A stretch of 64,000 bases of DNA, from positions 21,344,001 to 21,408,000 of the forward strand of contig CM020509.1 of the NCBI GenBank assembly GCA_009823395.1, written 5' to 3'. The translations under genes and the position numbers were made by a program. The DNA is from Thamnaconus septentrionalis. Its lineage: Eukaryota > Chordata > Actinopteri > Tetraodontiformes > Monacanthidae. Under the pieces are notes generated by a model. The model ran no database searches, was not told the origin of the DNA, and saw only the letters and a program-made list of their open reading frames with translations. How positions within the stretch are numbered: the first letter of the stretch is position 1; every line of letters begins with the position of its first letter. Below are positions 33,547 through 59,476 of this stretch, piece after piece.

Positions 33547-35800
33547 TGTGTGTGGGCGGGCGGGCGGGCTAGCAACCTGCTGCTAGCTCTGTGTTTAATG
33601 CTAATTACCCTTTTTTCCTGCTATCACTCCCACTTTGTCCAGCAGGAAGAGCTATATCGAGCGGCGCCTGATTAGACCTGTCCCACCCTACCAAACCCTG
33701 CAGTGCTGGAGGGCCTTTAATCAGACACTGTCATAATGATAATAATAATAGTTATACTAAAAATAATAGTCACAATAATAATAATAATAACAACAATGAT
33801 GTGGTAGGGCTGCTCCTGCGAACCAGCAGACCTTGCATCATGGTCTGTGCTCTGTGATCAATTGTCTCTCTGCCCCTGCAGTCAATAACGAGCTGGCATG
33901 TCGTATTTAATTAGAACTTGATCGGGATTAGTCTGCACAGCCCTCTGGTGGTGAAACACGTGTCATGACGTCACAACCAACTTGCCAGTCTTCTATCTGT
34001 AGGGCGAGGACGGTCGGTTCAAGTTTCCGATTTTTCACTGAGAGAGTCTATAGGGCATCTCTGTCCAGATCTTTCCCTGTCCAGATGCGGTGGTAAGCAG
34101 TAACCTGTGGGGGCAGTGTCGGACGGTGTGGCCCATTATTGAAACCAGGAAAAATCAGGAAACATTTTTTTTAAGAACATTTGGTGAATCCTAAACACAG
34201 AGCGAGACGCAGGGAGAGAGGAAATCCGAGAGGGACCGGCTCCCCTTGGTGGCCACTGTTGTCACCATCAGCCTGATCACAGGTTCAGAAAACTACTTCC
34301 TGTGTTCCATCTGCGGCGTTTCCTCCGTGTGGTCAAAAAATCTGGAAGATATTCACTTTGTGGTGAAAATCTTCCTAGTCATAGTCAACTGTGTGCTAGA
34401 AGCACACCCTCTGTGATGTCACAGAGGGCTCGGATACCTTCGCGAAATGTTCTGTTTCACAGACGCAGAAGGTTTTTTTTGTTTGTTGATGATTCCTGGT
34501 GGGAGGCAGCTACTTCCTGTTCTCATGCCCTCATACGAATTTTTTTTAATCTATTTTTTGTTACTGTTTTGTTTTTTTCCCTCTGTCCTCGTCCTCATGT
34601 TCCAACAGTTGGCAGGTGCAAAGCGAAACCACCGCCCACTTGCTCCCATCCATCCTCCCAGCATGCCTCTGGCCACTTCACACGGGCCTCTTCACCCTGA
34701 GAGAGTGAGGAGGAGGCTCGGTGGCAGGGAGACAACAGACTGTCACTGTACATGGCGCCCCACACACACACACACACACACACAAAGCATCTTACAGCCC
34801 AGGGGTGTTTTTTTTGGTTTTTGCCTTTAATCTCCCTCTGTTGGTTTCCTGTGTACGCTACAACAGAGCTTCAGGAAATTTGAAAATGAACCGTACAAGC
34901 AATGCAACATGCTAGCGGTTGCAGCTTGGTCACCTGCTGCCATTCTGACCCACATCTGATGAGGGGCCACTCGGCTCTTCATCCATAATGAAGCGTCGAC
35001 AACCGGCTGCTGTTCTTTACTAATTCACAACGTCGACACTTCAATGTTTAACTTTTTCACTTTTCAGTTTCACTGAGCGTCTCATTGAAAAATGTCTGAT
35101 TGTGTTTTGACGCCTCTTTATTTTAGTTGTTTTTTATTTTTTTTTAAGTAAAAATCCCTGCATTAAACCAGTGAAGATTGAGTGATTTTGATTTATTTTA
35201 TTTGATGTGGACGTCACAAATACACACAAACACTGTTGCTAGTGGACATATTAGATGCTTTGCTTTAAAGTTTTTAGCATACGTTGCAATTTTTGACACC
35301 AAGTCCAGGTAGGCGGCTTTTCTGAAAACACAGATTAAACAACAATAGGAGAGAAAATATATATTTGAAGAAAAAAGAAATGTAGCCCTGGAGGGAAAGG
35401 TGCAAGTGAAGTTGGTCATGTGATCAAAACACTGCAGTGTTACCTTCCTGTTGTGTGTTAGCATTTTCTCACACTGCAACTTTAGCAGCAAACCTGAATC
35501 ATGACATGGCCAAGGTTCCTTCGTGCTGTCGAGCTTCTGAAGTGAACATTTGAAATGGTTGCAGTGCTGTTTTTTTTTTTTTTTTAGCATCCCACCACAC
35601 CCTGCTGGTTGTTAGCGGGATCCTTTGCACGTCTCCATTGTGTCGTGATGAGCAGCTCCCATCCTCACAACCTCATCATCTGGTATTTTACTCCACATGA
35701 CTACCAGGAGCCAGTGGTGAGAATTCAAACAACTAACTGCTGTTTGTTTGTTTTTTTTTTTTTCTTCAACTGTGGCTTCAACTCGAGCAGAGTAATAACT
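32937..35800. other. cplx2 intron 1, unassigned stretch
   Basis: It contains (GT)n at 33509-33555, an AAT-rich repeat at 33738-33800, a less repetitive pocket at 33,830-33,990 with tttaattagaacttgatcgg, and (CA)n at 34761-34783. No exon is supported. Confidence 0.45.
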
Positions 35801-35814
35801 CAGGGTCCGCTGTT

Positions 35815-35841
35815 ACTTCCTGTAACAGTGTTACAGGAAGT
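35815..35841. repeat. perfect 12-bp hairpin
   Basis: The arms acttcctgtaac and gttacaggaagt flank a 3-base loop. Confidence 0.85.
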
Positions 35842-35944
35842 TAGAGGAAGTTACAGGGAGTGGCCTCGCTAGGAAGGAAGTGTGAGGATCATGCAAGCCC
35901 CCAAGGTTCCAATATGCCGCTTTCATTTCAATGAGTTGCACACC

Positions 35945-36055
35945 TGGGGGGGCTGCCTTTTGGGGCTGCATTGGCGTTTTTGGCTGCAGTACCTCGAGTG
36001 GCCACTGGGAAAATTGCTGCGCCAGTATGGCGTCCAGTTTTTATGATACATCCGT
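35945..36055 (+). repeat. dispersed repeat family A, copy 4 (end only)
   Basis: It shares ttttggctgcagtacctcga gtggccactggg in adjoining blocks with copies 1 and 3, followed by attgctgcgccagtatgg. Confidence 0.7.
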
Positions 36056-38270
36056 GGGTTTAGCTCAGCTCAGCTCGGTGTTTCCCTCCCCTGGAGACAC
36101 TGACTGAAGCTGAAGCTCCGCCCCCATCAGAGACTCTTCAGCCGTGACACATCCGTCAGTGTCCTGTTAGTCACCTGCCGGATGTTTGGCCTCAGCGAGC
36201 CAGGGGTGGGGGAGCGGGGGGAGGGTGTGTGTGTGTGAACAGGTGTTTGTGTGTGTCCAAGTGAAAGGGACTGCGTTCAAAGAGCTCAGGTTTCTGGTCA
36301 CACTGAATGTGCTTAGCTGTTGTGGTTAGCGACACCCACCTCCCCCCGGCCCCTGTGGTTCTTGAATCTTTCTCTAAATGAAACGAAAAAAAAAAATCTT
36401 CTCTTTACTTTCTGCTGATTCAGCTTCACTAGAATTTGTGGCTTGCCAACAATTTTTTTTATTTTTTTTTTTTTTGCAGGTTTTAATCCATCCTGGAAGT
36501 TGTAGTGAGCTGGGCCTCTTTAATGTAGTTCTACTTTTATGTATTTTTTTTTGTAGTTTTTTCTTTCAGTTCGTGTCTCCTTTGCTCCTTCATCGTTGAT
36601 CCGTTTCTGTCCTTCGTTTTTCCACCCTCCTCATCCTCCTACTTGTCCTCGTCTTCATCTCTCCACCCCCTCCCCCCTCCCCCCTCCCATGTCCTCATTC
36701 CTCTTCATTGTCCTTCCTCCCTCTTTACCCTCCCCTCCTCCCCTCCTCCCCTACCCATCCTTTCTCCTCCTCCAGTCACCCAACTACCAGACAAATGGAT
36801 GGATGCCTGTTTGGTCATATACAGCCTGAGGCCGAGGGGGTGGGGGTGGGGGGGGGGTTTGATGTGGGGGAGGAAGAGACTCAATGAAGTATGGCTGTGC
36901 GGCATCACTGATCCGCTTCCTTGAGTTGGCGCCCTGATTTTTCAGCGATTGTGTCATTTTCATTTATTTATTTACTTTTTTGACAGACTGTATGAATAAA
37001 TAATCTTCATATTTCTTCATGTTTGTTTGTTTTTTCTTGTTGTTCTGATTCAGATTAAGACTTGGAGGAACAAAGAGAGCGCGGCTGCACAAGTTTTACT
37101 CTCTAACCGTGAGGAATCTTTAACCAGCATTAATTTTGCATTTTTGACTTTGTCTTTTTTTCTTTTTGGTCATTTTCTTTTGATCTGAAATTATACATAC
37201 ATATAGCAGAAGTGATTACGAGAAGATTATTATCAAAAAAACAGAGCCTGCTTAAATACTGACGAGTACAACCATGAAATCAGTATTCATCACCGGTCTC
37301 TCAAGGCTAGCTAGCTAGTTAACAAATTCCTCTCTGGGGATGAACGTCACTGACTTAGCTGTGAGCTAACGTTTATGTTTCCAGCTGGACACTTACAGTT
37401 CTATCAATTATTTCCTTCGCCGTTCCGCTAGCTGACCGTTCTGCAAGCTAACCATGCTGCTACCTAACTCCGGCTAGCTCCAGTCGCTTAGGCTTCTGGT
37501 CACTCCCTGCTCCGCTGGGACTGAAAGCAGGCGTGCAGACCGAGTGATGGAGTGTCGAGTGTGACAGGATGAGCTGATTGATGCAGCGTCGGTGAAATTC
37601 CTGATAAATGTGAGAGTCGCTGGGGGCAGGAGGAGGTTTGGGGGGCGCAGATAATTAAATGTCAACCAGTGAATGTGGTATTTCTGTTTGAGGTGAAGGC
37701 GAGGATGTTGTTTTTCTCTGGGCTGAATGAGTTTTGCTTTGAAATGTTACCCAGCCCTTTTCCCCTTTTTTTCCTCTGCTTGGTTTGTTTTCTCAGTTTT
37801 TTTTTCCATTTATGCTAATTAGTTTTTTCAGGGGAAAGAAATTGCTGTAAAAAACAAAAAAAAAAAACAGGACGCACAGCGCAGCATTGTATTTAGGATT
37901 GGTTTGGTATTGTTATTTTACCCAGAATTCCATGAGCAAACCTTGAGATAAGTGAGAATGAAAGTTGGCTTTTAGAGTGCAGAAAAGGTCAAAGGTCAAA
38001 GGATCTTCTTTGTCATAGAATACTCGGACAGGCAGCTCAGGAGTCGAGATGTTGAGTTCACCGATTGGTGACGTCATTGGTGTGAAGGAACTGGTGAGGG
38101 TCCGCCTCCTGAAACTCATCACAGCTGCTGTCGCTGCTGCTGCTCCATCTTAAAAAAAAAAAAAAAAGCCCGAAAAACAGTCATTTTCATCTAAATAGCA
38201 CATGAGTGGAAACAATCAGCGTCCTCGAAGGGGAAAGGCAGCGCAGTTAGAGCCAAGTTTTTGGAAACTA
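36056..38270. other. cplx2 intron 1, unassigned stretch
   Basis: A pyrimidine-rich block lies at 36,600-36,780 and a G-rich run at 36,836-36,860. The segment 37,560-37,690 is of mixed composition with gataattaaatgtc and could be a conserved non-coding element. No gene is seen. Confidence 0.4.
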
Positions 38271-38271
38271 C

Positions 38272-39020
38272 TAAGGGGCCGTTTACACGAATATGAGTTT
38301 CTCTCAAAACGCACAAATATTTATGTGGTTCGGCCTTGCGTTTACACACAGCCGGCTTTTTTGACTGAAACCGCACAAACCGTAACCGCACTTTTTGGAA
38401 AACGCTCCTCAGGGTGGATTTTTTGAAAACGCCGCCTGCCCGGATTTGTGTAAATGCAGAAACTGACCATTTTTTGGAAACGCTGATGTCACAACTCTGA
38501 ACCCCTCCCCCCGCCCTGCAACCTGAGCGGCTGTGAGGTGCAGACGACCACTCATAATAACAACAACCACGTCGGGCAACGGATTTACTGCTACTAATGA
38601 CGAGCCTGCAGTCTTCCCAATAACCTCCACTACAACAAACAATAGTGAATGCGGTGCTCGTGGATCGATTGTGGATTGTGTGCAAAGTAAGAATAAACAC
38701 AACAAAAGCGATTTGCAAACATCCTGTTTCACTCTTTATTTTCTTTTGGGTCGGTGGACTAGGATATTGAGGCAGGAAACTTATGCTAGCAAACGTAGCA
38801 CGACTCCCAGTCAATGTTAACATGTACCTTTTAAGGCTTTGTATTTTGAAGTAACTCGAAGCAGAAGTACAACTCTGTCGTTTTGCCAGACCATCTTTTC
38901 ACGAGTGATCTTTCTTTCTGTTTTTTTGAATACGGCTTCGTGTAAACGTGTAGTTTTTTTTTCCGAGTGCAGTTTCGAAAATGTGCGGTGTCAAAAAAAT
39001 CTGTCTCCATCTAAACGGCC
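38272..39020 (+). mobile_element. ~750-bp DNA element with ggccgttta ends, copy 1
   Basis: The left end aaggggccgtttacacgaat and the right end ccatctaaacggcctgaggg are short inverted repeats. The interior aligns, inverted, with 51090-51930 through acatgtaccttttaaggctt, aactcgaagcagaagt and gatttgcaaacatcctgt. It encodes nothing intact. Confidence 0.7.
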
Positions 39021-39471
39021 TGAGGGCAAGTTTCCACCAGCGCTACTTGGTTCGGGCCACCTCGGCTCGGCACGGTTTGCCTCGGCACTGTTGTGTTTCC
39101 ACTGCGACTTGGTCCGAGCTCGGCGTGGGTGGACTTATGGCTGAAAGGCGGACAGAAGATCCCTTGATGTTTGTTGTGCCTTCCGTGTCCCCGAGTCATA
39201 GGTTTTATTTTTTTGTTTAGTTCTTTTACAAGACATTTTAGTAGGACTTTTGACCTGTATTAAAACATTGTCCTTGCAGAGAAAATGTAGATGCTGAAAC
39301 GATCACTTGTGTATCAAAGTCATTTATTATTAAACAAGAATATCGGCACAACCTAAGTCCACACAAAGCACAAAACAGCAACAGTTTTATTCAACTGGTG
39401 TTAACACGCTGGCAGTGTGAAAATGGCTTTAAGAAGCAGAACTTAAGAGGCAGAATTGCTGCCCCTTAAGT
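39021..39471. repeat. repeat related to the 14.45-kb foldback, left part
   Basis: The sequences acaagaatatcggcacaacc and cacacaaagcacaaaacagc match the inner arms of the 14454-15720 element. The match resumes at 40,805 after the insertion at 39484-40792. Confidence 0.6.
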
Positions 39472-39483
39472 TTCCCTGACAGC

Positions 39484-40792
<1,309 letters not shown>

Positions 40793-40900
40793 TTCCCTGA
40801 CAGCAAACACAGAACATGGAGTTTGCGGTGGCGGCTAACAGTTTATCGACACGACACAGCGGTTGTACTTTGCAAATAGCCTGAAAACTAAAGTTGCTTT
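40793..40900. repeat. repeat related to the 14.45-kb foldback, right part
   Basis: It reads ggcggctaacagtttatcga and aatagcctgaaa, matching ggtggtagctaacaatttat and aatagcctgaaa at 14,910-14,972. Confidence 0.6.
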
Positions 40901-41329
40901 TGGTCACAATACATTCAGAGTCCTCATACATGTTCTCAAATATTGGCATGGCTGAGTCGCGGCGGTCTATTCTCCTGTCGCCCACCGGCCGAGTCAAGGC
41001 CATCTCCCTCCTGTTGCGCACTGGGCTGGCGGTCCATCTCATCCATGTTCCTGAACAGACCTCCAACACTTTTTCTGTTAGTTTTTATGAGTCTCATGTG
41101 GTCCTTGATGCTTCGGTAGTCCCTCGGCAGTCGCGCTGTATTTTTTGGGACTTAGCCCTGGCGATAAGACCAGCTCTGGACAGAGCAGGTCTATTGCAGG
41201 GCGAAAGACCTTTGGGGTTTTTTTTGTGCTATGTTTATTTTTTTTCACTATTATTATTTTTCTTATTTTTCTTATTTTTCTTACTCTATCAAGGACTCTT
41301 TTTTTGAACACCGATCCGCCTCTAGTTCC
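40901..41329. other. unassigned, probably mobile-element sequence
   Basis: It has mixed GC content and ends in a T-rich stretch, with no recognised product. It separates the foldback-related repeat from the gag remnant. Confidence 0.35.
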
Positions 41330-41830
41330 TGATTCGTTACGTGACAGCACAATCAGACCATGATGAAACAAGCTGATCTGGACCGAGTGAGGGCCGCACT
41401 TGAGGGACAAGGTGCACTCCTGGGGCAGTCCACCACTCCCAGGAAGCCATCACCACTAACATCTCCAACATGGCCGCCCAACTGCAGCGGCTAATGCCGG
41501 ACGTGCGACCCTCCCACACGGCTCGGTTATCACGGCAGTCATCTACCCCGGATGCCCAAAAAGACTTTGTGCGATAACTCCTTCCCACACCGGAACCATA
41601 TGCAGGGGAACCCGGAACGTGCAGATCGTTCAGTGCAGTGCAGTGTTCCCTGATCGTACATCATAGCCCTCCTGGCCGGCAAAGCAAGAGAATGCGGAAC
41701 GGCTTTGTGGAATGCTGACTCTCCAACTTGCTTTGATTTCCAGACCTTCACCGATGCACTGATCAAAGCTAAAATGAGACACCACTATCAACATCCAGTC
41801 CTCCATCATCCAGGCCAGCTAAAATTCGCA
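41330..41830 (+). pseudogene. Ty3/Gypsy LTR retrotransposon gag remnant
   Basis: In shifting + frames the translation shows NISNMAAQLQRLMP, then PEPYAGEPGTCRSF and IALLAGKARECGTALW, the spacing of conserved blocks in capsid regions of fish Ty3/Gypsy (sushi-like) elements. Frameshifts and an in-frame stop separate the blocks. No protease, polymerase or LTR was found around it. Confidence 0.75.
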
Positions 41831-41879
41831 CTGTGCGGTTGAGGCGGCTCTCATAACCGTCAGATGGGGGGAAAAAAAA

Positions 41880-42780
41880 TCATTTGCCGAGGGAACCAGA
41901 GGGCTGAGACCTACTCAAGGTTTTTTTTTTATTGTCTGGAGAAAAATCACCCAAAGTCCTGACGAGGAGGGCGGGGCTTTCTGGGAGGGCCGTTTAATAG
42001 GGCCGTTATCAGGTTCCACTCTCTTATAACGGGGCTTCGAAGAGGAACCATACAACCGTCGGTGTTGTTGAGCTGAACATCTGGCTAATGCTAATTAGCA
42101 TAGCAACGTCTTTAATTCTGAATTTTTCATGTTTTCCTTTCTTTTTTTTTAATTTACTTAAATAAAAAAAGCGGATTTCACTTTTTCTTTTTTAAATTAA
42201 AGTCATTGACTTGAATCCAAATGATTTGAATACAATCCTTTAAATTCCCCTATTGAATGGCTGTTTGTGTTGCAGCAATGAGTAAACGAAAATTACCGAC
42301 CTCAAGGCGATTTTTTTTTTCACTCCCCCCTCCCTCCTTCTCCTCCTCCTCCCTCGTTCCCTCCCCCTCCTTCTCCTCCACGGTGAGGAAACTGGGAAAC
42401 AACTTCCAATTAAGCGTCGAGAATCAGCGTCCTGGCCGGACACGATAACATTATCCCACGACAGGCACCGCCGGCAGCGCCGCCCGGATTATGACATTAA
42501 AAGCAGAGGAAGGAGGAGAAGAAGAAAGAAAGAAAGGGCGAGTGGGCGGGGGATTGGCAGAGGGGGAGGGGTGGAGGGAGAGCCTTGGTTGCTGGTCTTC
42601 AGGGAGAGAGAGTGAGAGAGAAGAGAGAGAGCACGCCTCGTTCGCCCCACCATGTGAAAGGCAGGCTTGCATAAGGTCTCCAAGCTCCACCCACTTTGCC
42701 GCCGCTGCCGCCACCGGCTCTTTGGAGAAGCTCAGCGAGCCGAGAGATGCTGCAACTTCCTGTCCACCGGCCGCCGAGGA
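41880..42780. other. cplx2 intron 1, GC-variable stretch
   Basis: No exon is supported. A purine-rich block lies at 42,500-42,640, and the segment 42,430-42,500 (ggacacgataacattatccc) is of mixed composition and might be a conserved regulatory element. Confidence 0.4.
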
Positions 42781-42782
42781 GA

Positions 42783-42809
42783 CATGATACCACTTCCTGT
42801 GGTATCATG
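42783..42809. repeat. perfect 11-bp hairpin
   Basis: The arms catgataccac and gtggtatcatg flank a ttcct loop, just upstream of the minisatellite. Confidence 0.85.
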
Positions 42810-42984
42810 CCACCACCACCACCGCCACTCAGGAGGGAGTCAGTCCAGTCACCACAGGAAGTGCCTCTTATCGAGCGACTGGTATGTATTTCCAGTTGTA
42901 TTTCCTGGTTGCGTCACCGTCTTTCCTTACTGCTGGCCAACCCAAGAAGTGACGTTTTTCCAGCATCATCAGCCACAGCCTGGG

Positions 42985-43420
42985 CCGAGTCTCAGCAGGA
43001 AGTCCCTCCCACCATCCAGTCTGGTCCCAGTCTCGACAGGAAGTCCCTCCCACAGACTAGACTGGTCCCAGTCTCAATAGAAAGTCCCTCCCACCAACTA
43101 GACTGGTCCCAGTCTCAATAGGAAGTCCCTCCCACCAACTAGACTGGTCCCAGTCTCAATAGGAAGTCCCTCCCACCAACTAGACTGGTCCCAGTCCCCC
43201 CAGGAAGTCCCTCCCACCAACTAGACTGGTCCCAGTCTCAATAGGAAGTCCCTCCCACCAACTAGACTGGTCCCAGTCCCCCCAGGAAGTCCCTCCCATC
43301 AACTAGACTGGTCCCAGTCTCAATAGGAAGTCCCTCCCACCAACTAGACTGGTCCCAGTCCCCCCAGGAAGTCCCTCCCACCAACTGCACTTGTTCAGTC
43401 TCGACACGAAGTCCCTCCCA
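42985..43420. repeat. minisatellite, 41-bp unit
   Basis: About ten tandem copies carry aggaagtccctcccaccaac followed by tagactggtcccagtctcaa plus t. Central units alternate between endings cagtctcaat and cagtcccccc, a two-unit higher-order pattern. Confidence 0.95.
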
Positions 43421-44289
43421 TTCAGCCCTCTGGCGGCTGGTTTCCCTCGATCATTCTGATTGGTCTCCAAGTGAGCCATTCAGAAAGCAGAGGCTTAGCT
43501 TGGATGGCGGCTAACTGCAAAGCACTACATCTTAGAGCCACAGCATGGGGCGCGGTTAACTTAGCATTAGACTGTCTTAACAAGTCCCTTCCAATGTAAG
43601 GTGCCGCTGCTGATGGACAGATTGGCGTGAATGAAAAGAAGCTGCTCTCCTCTTATGACGCTACCATTGTAATTCAGAACTGACGAAGAAATGATTCACC
43701 TTCACGACGCTGTTACAGGAAGAGAAGTCAGTCTTTTCATTCCAGCCTGGAAGTCCATCACTGGACTAAACGGCATGACATTTTTCTAAAGCGAAAATCA
43801 CAAATTTATCAGGAATGCAGTTAAAAAAAAAAAATCTTTGATATACTAAAAAACAAAATAGAATTATCATCAAACACATCAGCCATGAAAAACTGAACTG
43901 AGTCAGAAAAAACAAACAGTTGTCATCAATCATCGTTTGTCATGGACCTGGTGTGTCAAGGTTGGTTGACACACACACACACACGCACACACACACACGC
44001 TGGTTGCCCAACACACCACTGTGTGTGTGTGTGTGTGTGTTTGTGCGTGTGTGCCTTTGTCCTCTTCCAGATGTCTTTGTCTGGCAGCAGCTTCTTCTCT
44101 TATTGCATTAGTTTGTCCTTCAGCCTGTCACGATAAGAGAGATGCACTGTGGCCAGACCGTGCGCGCGTGCACACACATTTTTAAATACTTTATTTATGT
44201 CCATATATATACAAAGTGCAATAAGGACACAGATAATATCAGTGCAGATAAATCATTGAGAATCAATCAGATACGTTTGTGCTTGTAAA

Positions 44290-44341
<52 letters not shown>

Positions 44342-44862
44342 ATTATTGTAAAACAAAATAAAACCAAAGTGGAGCCACAAGATAAAAAGAACTACAGTTC
44401 TGTTTTCTGAGACAGAATGGGGAAAAACTCCTCTATCATCAGAAAGCTTCCAGAGAGCTAAATAAATAAATGATAATAATCTCTTCTCATTTGTCTAAAT
44501 GGAAATGTGGTTGTAAATGGATCTGTATGGAAAGAAAAAGAAAAAGCCATTGGCCCATTTTTCATTTGTGTGAAATGTTTCCGAGCCGACCTGATGAGCT
44601 GATATTGAGTTACGGGAGGCGGAGCCACCAGGGAGCAAACCCCTTCCACCATCGACTGAGGCTCATTTCCCGAAAAAAAAACTGTTTCCTGTCAGTTTGA
44701 GTTTGTCCAATTATCCGTTGTTTTCCTCCTTGTTAGCATCGCCCGATACCTGAGCAGCCGAAACGTCTCGGTTGGTTTTAATCTCGAGGGCCTTTGCAGG
44801 GATTTTAGTGGGTTTTTAATATTTATTTCTTTGCTCTTTGCTAACGTGTTGTTATCCCTTAG
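43421..44862. other. cplx2 intron 1, last part
   Basis: It contains CA/GT runs at 43970-44050 and 44290-44337 and a retroelement-type tail at 44178-44270. Nothing else is recognised before the exon 2 acceptor. Confidence 0.5.
44178..44270 (-). mobile_element. possible LINE 3' tail
   Basis: The sequences actttatttatgtccatata and tacaaagtgcaataaggaca resemble antisense 3' ends of fish LINEs. The assignment is tentative. Confidence 0.35.
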
Positions 44863-44928
44863 GTGGCCCAGCAGACCTCTGAAGACGACCCACTGAGACC
44901 CCTGCAGCTCCAGGACCTCGCTGGCTAC

Positions 44929-44952
44929 ATGCTCGCTTCTCCTCGCCGTTGA
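44929..44952 (+). promoter_or_regulatory. seven-codon upstream ORF in cplx2 leader
   Basis: ATG CTC GCT TCT CCT CGC CGT TGA (MLASPRR) ends 28 bases before the complexin start. Its context (tacATGc) is weak at +4, so leaky scanning is likely. Confidence 0.6.
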
Positions 44953-44980
44953 CGGGAACAACCACAGTTGGGGAGGAACC

Positions 44981-58232
<13,252 letters not shown>

Positions 58233-58561
58233 TGCTGGGGAACCAGGCGGGCATGGCCCGAGTTGGGGCATGGCCCGGGGAGACAGGGAGTCTTTTGTGG
58301 TTTTGGAGGGGGCGGGGGGGTTTTTGGGGGGACTGTTCCAGGCTACACACTGCCTTTCTGGGAGTCTCTGTTCTTTTCTACTCCACCACTACGGCGTCTT
58401 TGACTCGTTCTTTCGATCTCTTTTCTTTCGTTCTTTCTTTGTCCTTCCTTCCTTCCGTTTGCCTTTGTTCAGCTGCCACTCGAACGTCTCCCTCTGGTTC
58501 CCCTCATTTTTTTTCTTCGTTCTGACCTGAAGAAGGACATGAGTTCACACCATGGATGAAA

Positions 58562-58613
<52 letters not shown>

Positions 58614-58640
58614 GTTATTATTATCTTCATCTTCATTTTT
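58233..58640 (+). other. cplx2: cplx2 proximal 3' UTR
   Basis: Sequence immediately after the stop, with G-rich and T-rich blocks and an (ATT)n run at 58560-58622. No poly(A) signal is convincing here, so the UTR probably runs further, as in other brain-expressed complexins. Confidence 0.5.
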
Positions 58641-59060
58641 CATTTTGCCCCCAGTGGCCACCACATGTACTGGTAAAAATCTCATGTTACCCAAAAAGTA
58701 TTTCCTCGCCGTTAGACCACAATACAAAAATAAGGGCATGTAAAATAGTTGACAGGACAACCTTTGACCTGAAACACAGTTCATCATACATCTTTCTATT
58801 GTAGATTTTCATGTCCTGGACTTTTAATACTTCTAGATAGTGTATAAAGGCGGAAAAATCCCCAGAAAAATGTTTACATTCCGAGTGTGACAGGTCAGGT
58901 CCAACTGTGCGACTTATTGGCTCGTTCTGATTGGCTGATGCCTCCCGATGCATCAGGTGACTCACAGAGGCATGATGGGAAGTGACACTACTGCCACATA
59001 CTCTATGGGGGGCTCCATGATGCGGAAGTAACCCAAAAGTAATATAAAAGTTGTGGACTT
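58640..59060 (-). repeat. dispersed repeat family A, copy 5
   Basis: It carries cagtggccaccacatgtact, acctttgacctgaaacacag, gtcctggacttttaat, gctcgttctgattggctgat and gaggcatgatgggaagtgac in order. It is the longest copy in the window and lies in the cplx2 3' UTR or flank. Confidence 0.8.
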
Positions 59061-59445
59061 TTTAGGCGCATGCGCTAGCCAGCTAGCTGGTAAGCTAGCG
59101 ACTCCATTGTAATCAATGGGCCACCATATTGGATGCTAGTGGGCTGGATCACACGCACGCACACACACACACACACACACACAAGCACACACACATTGGT
59201 TTGACTTTTCTCGCCACCTGTTGTCCACTAGAGGGAGCACGTTTGCTTCGGTGGTGTGGGCGTTTCTTTCGTTCGTTTTTTTTCTACTGGAGCCTGACTG
59301 TCTTTTTTACCATCAGAAGAATCAGCACTTGAGTCTGTAGGACACGTGCCTTCATGTCGTCTCCTCCAGCAGGGAGAGTGTTTGTGAGGGTTTTCATTTT
59401 CACCGTCGGCCAGCAGGTTTGTCGACAAGCTCACACATCTTCCTT

Positions 59446-59476
<31 letters not shown>

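Noticed and set aside
42985..43420. CRISPR-like array of direct repeats
   Set aside because: Units are head to tail with no unique spacers and the DNA is vertebrate; it is a minisatellite.
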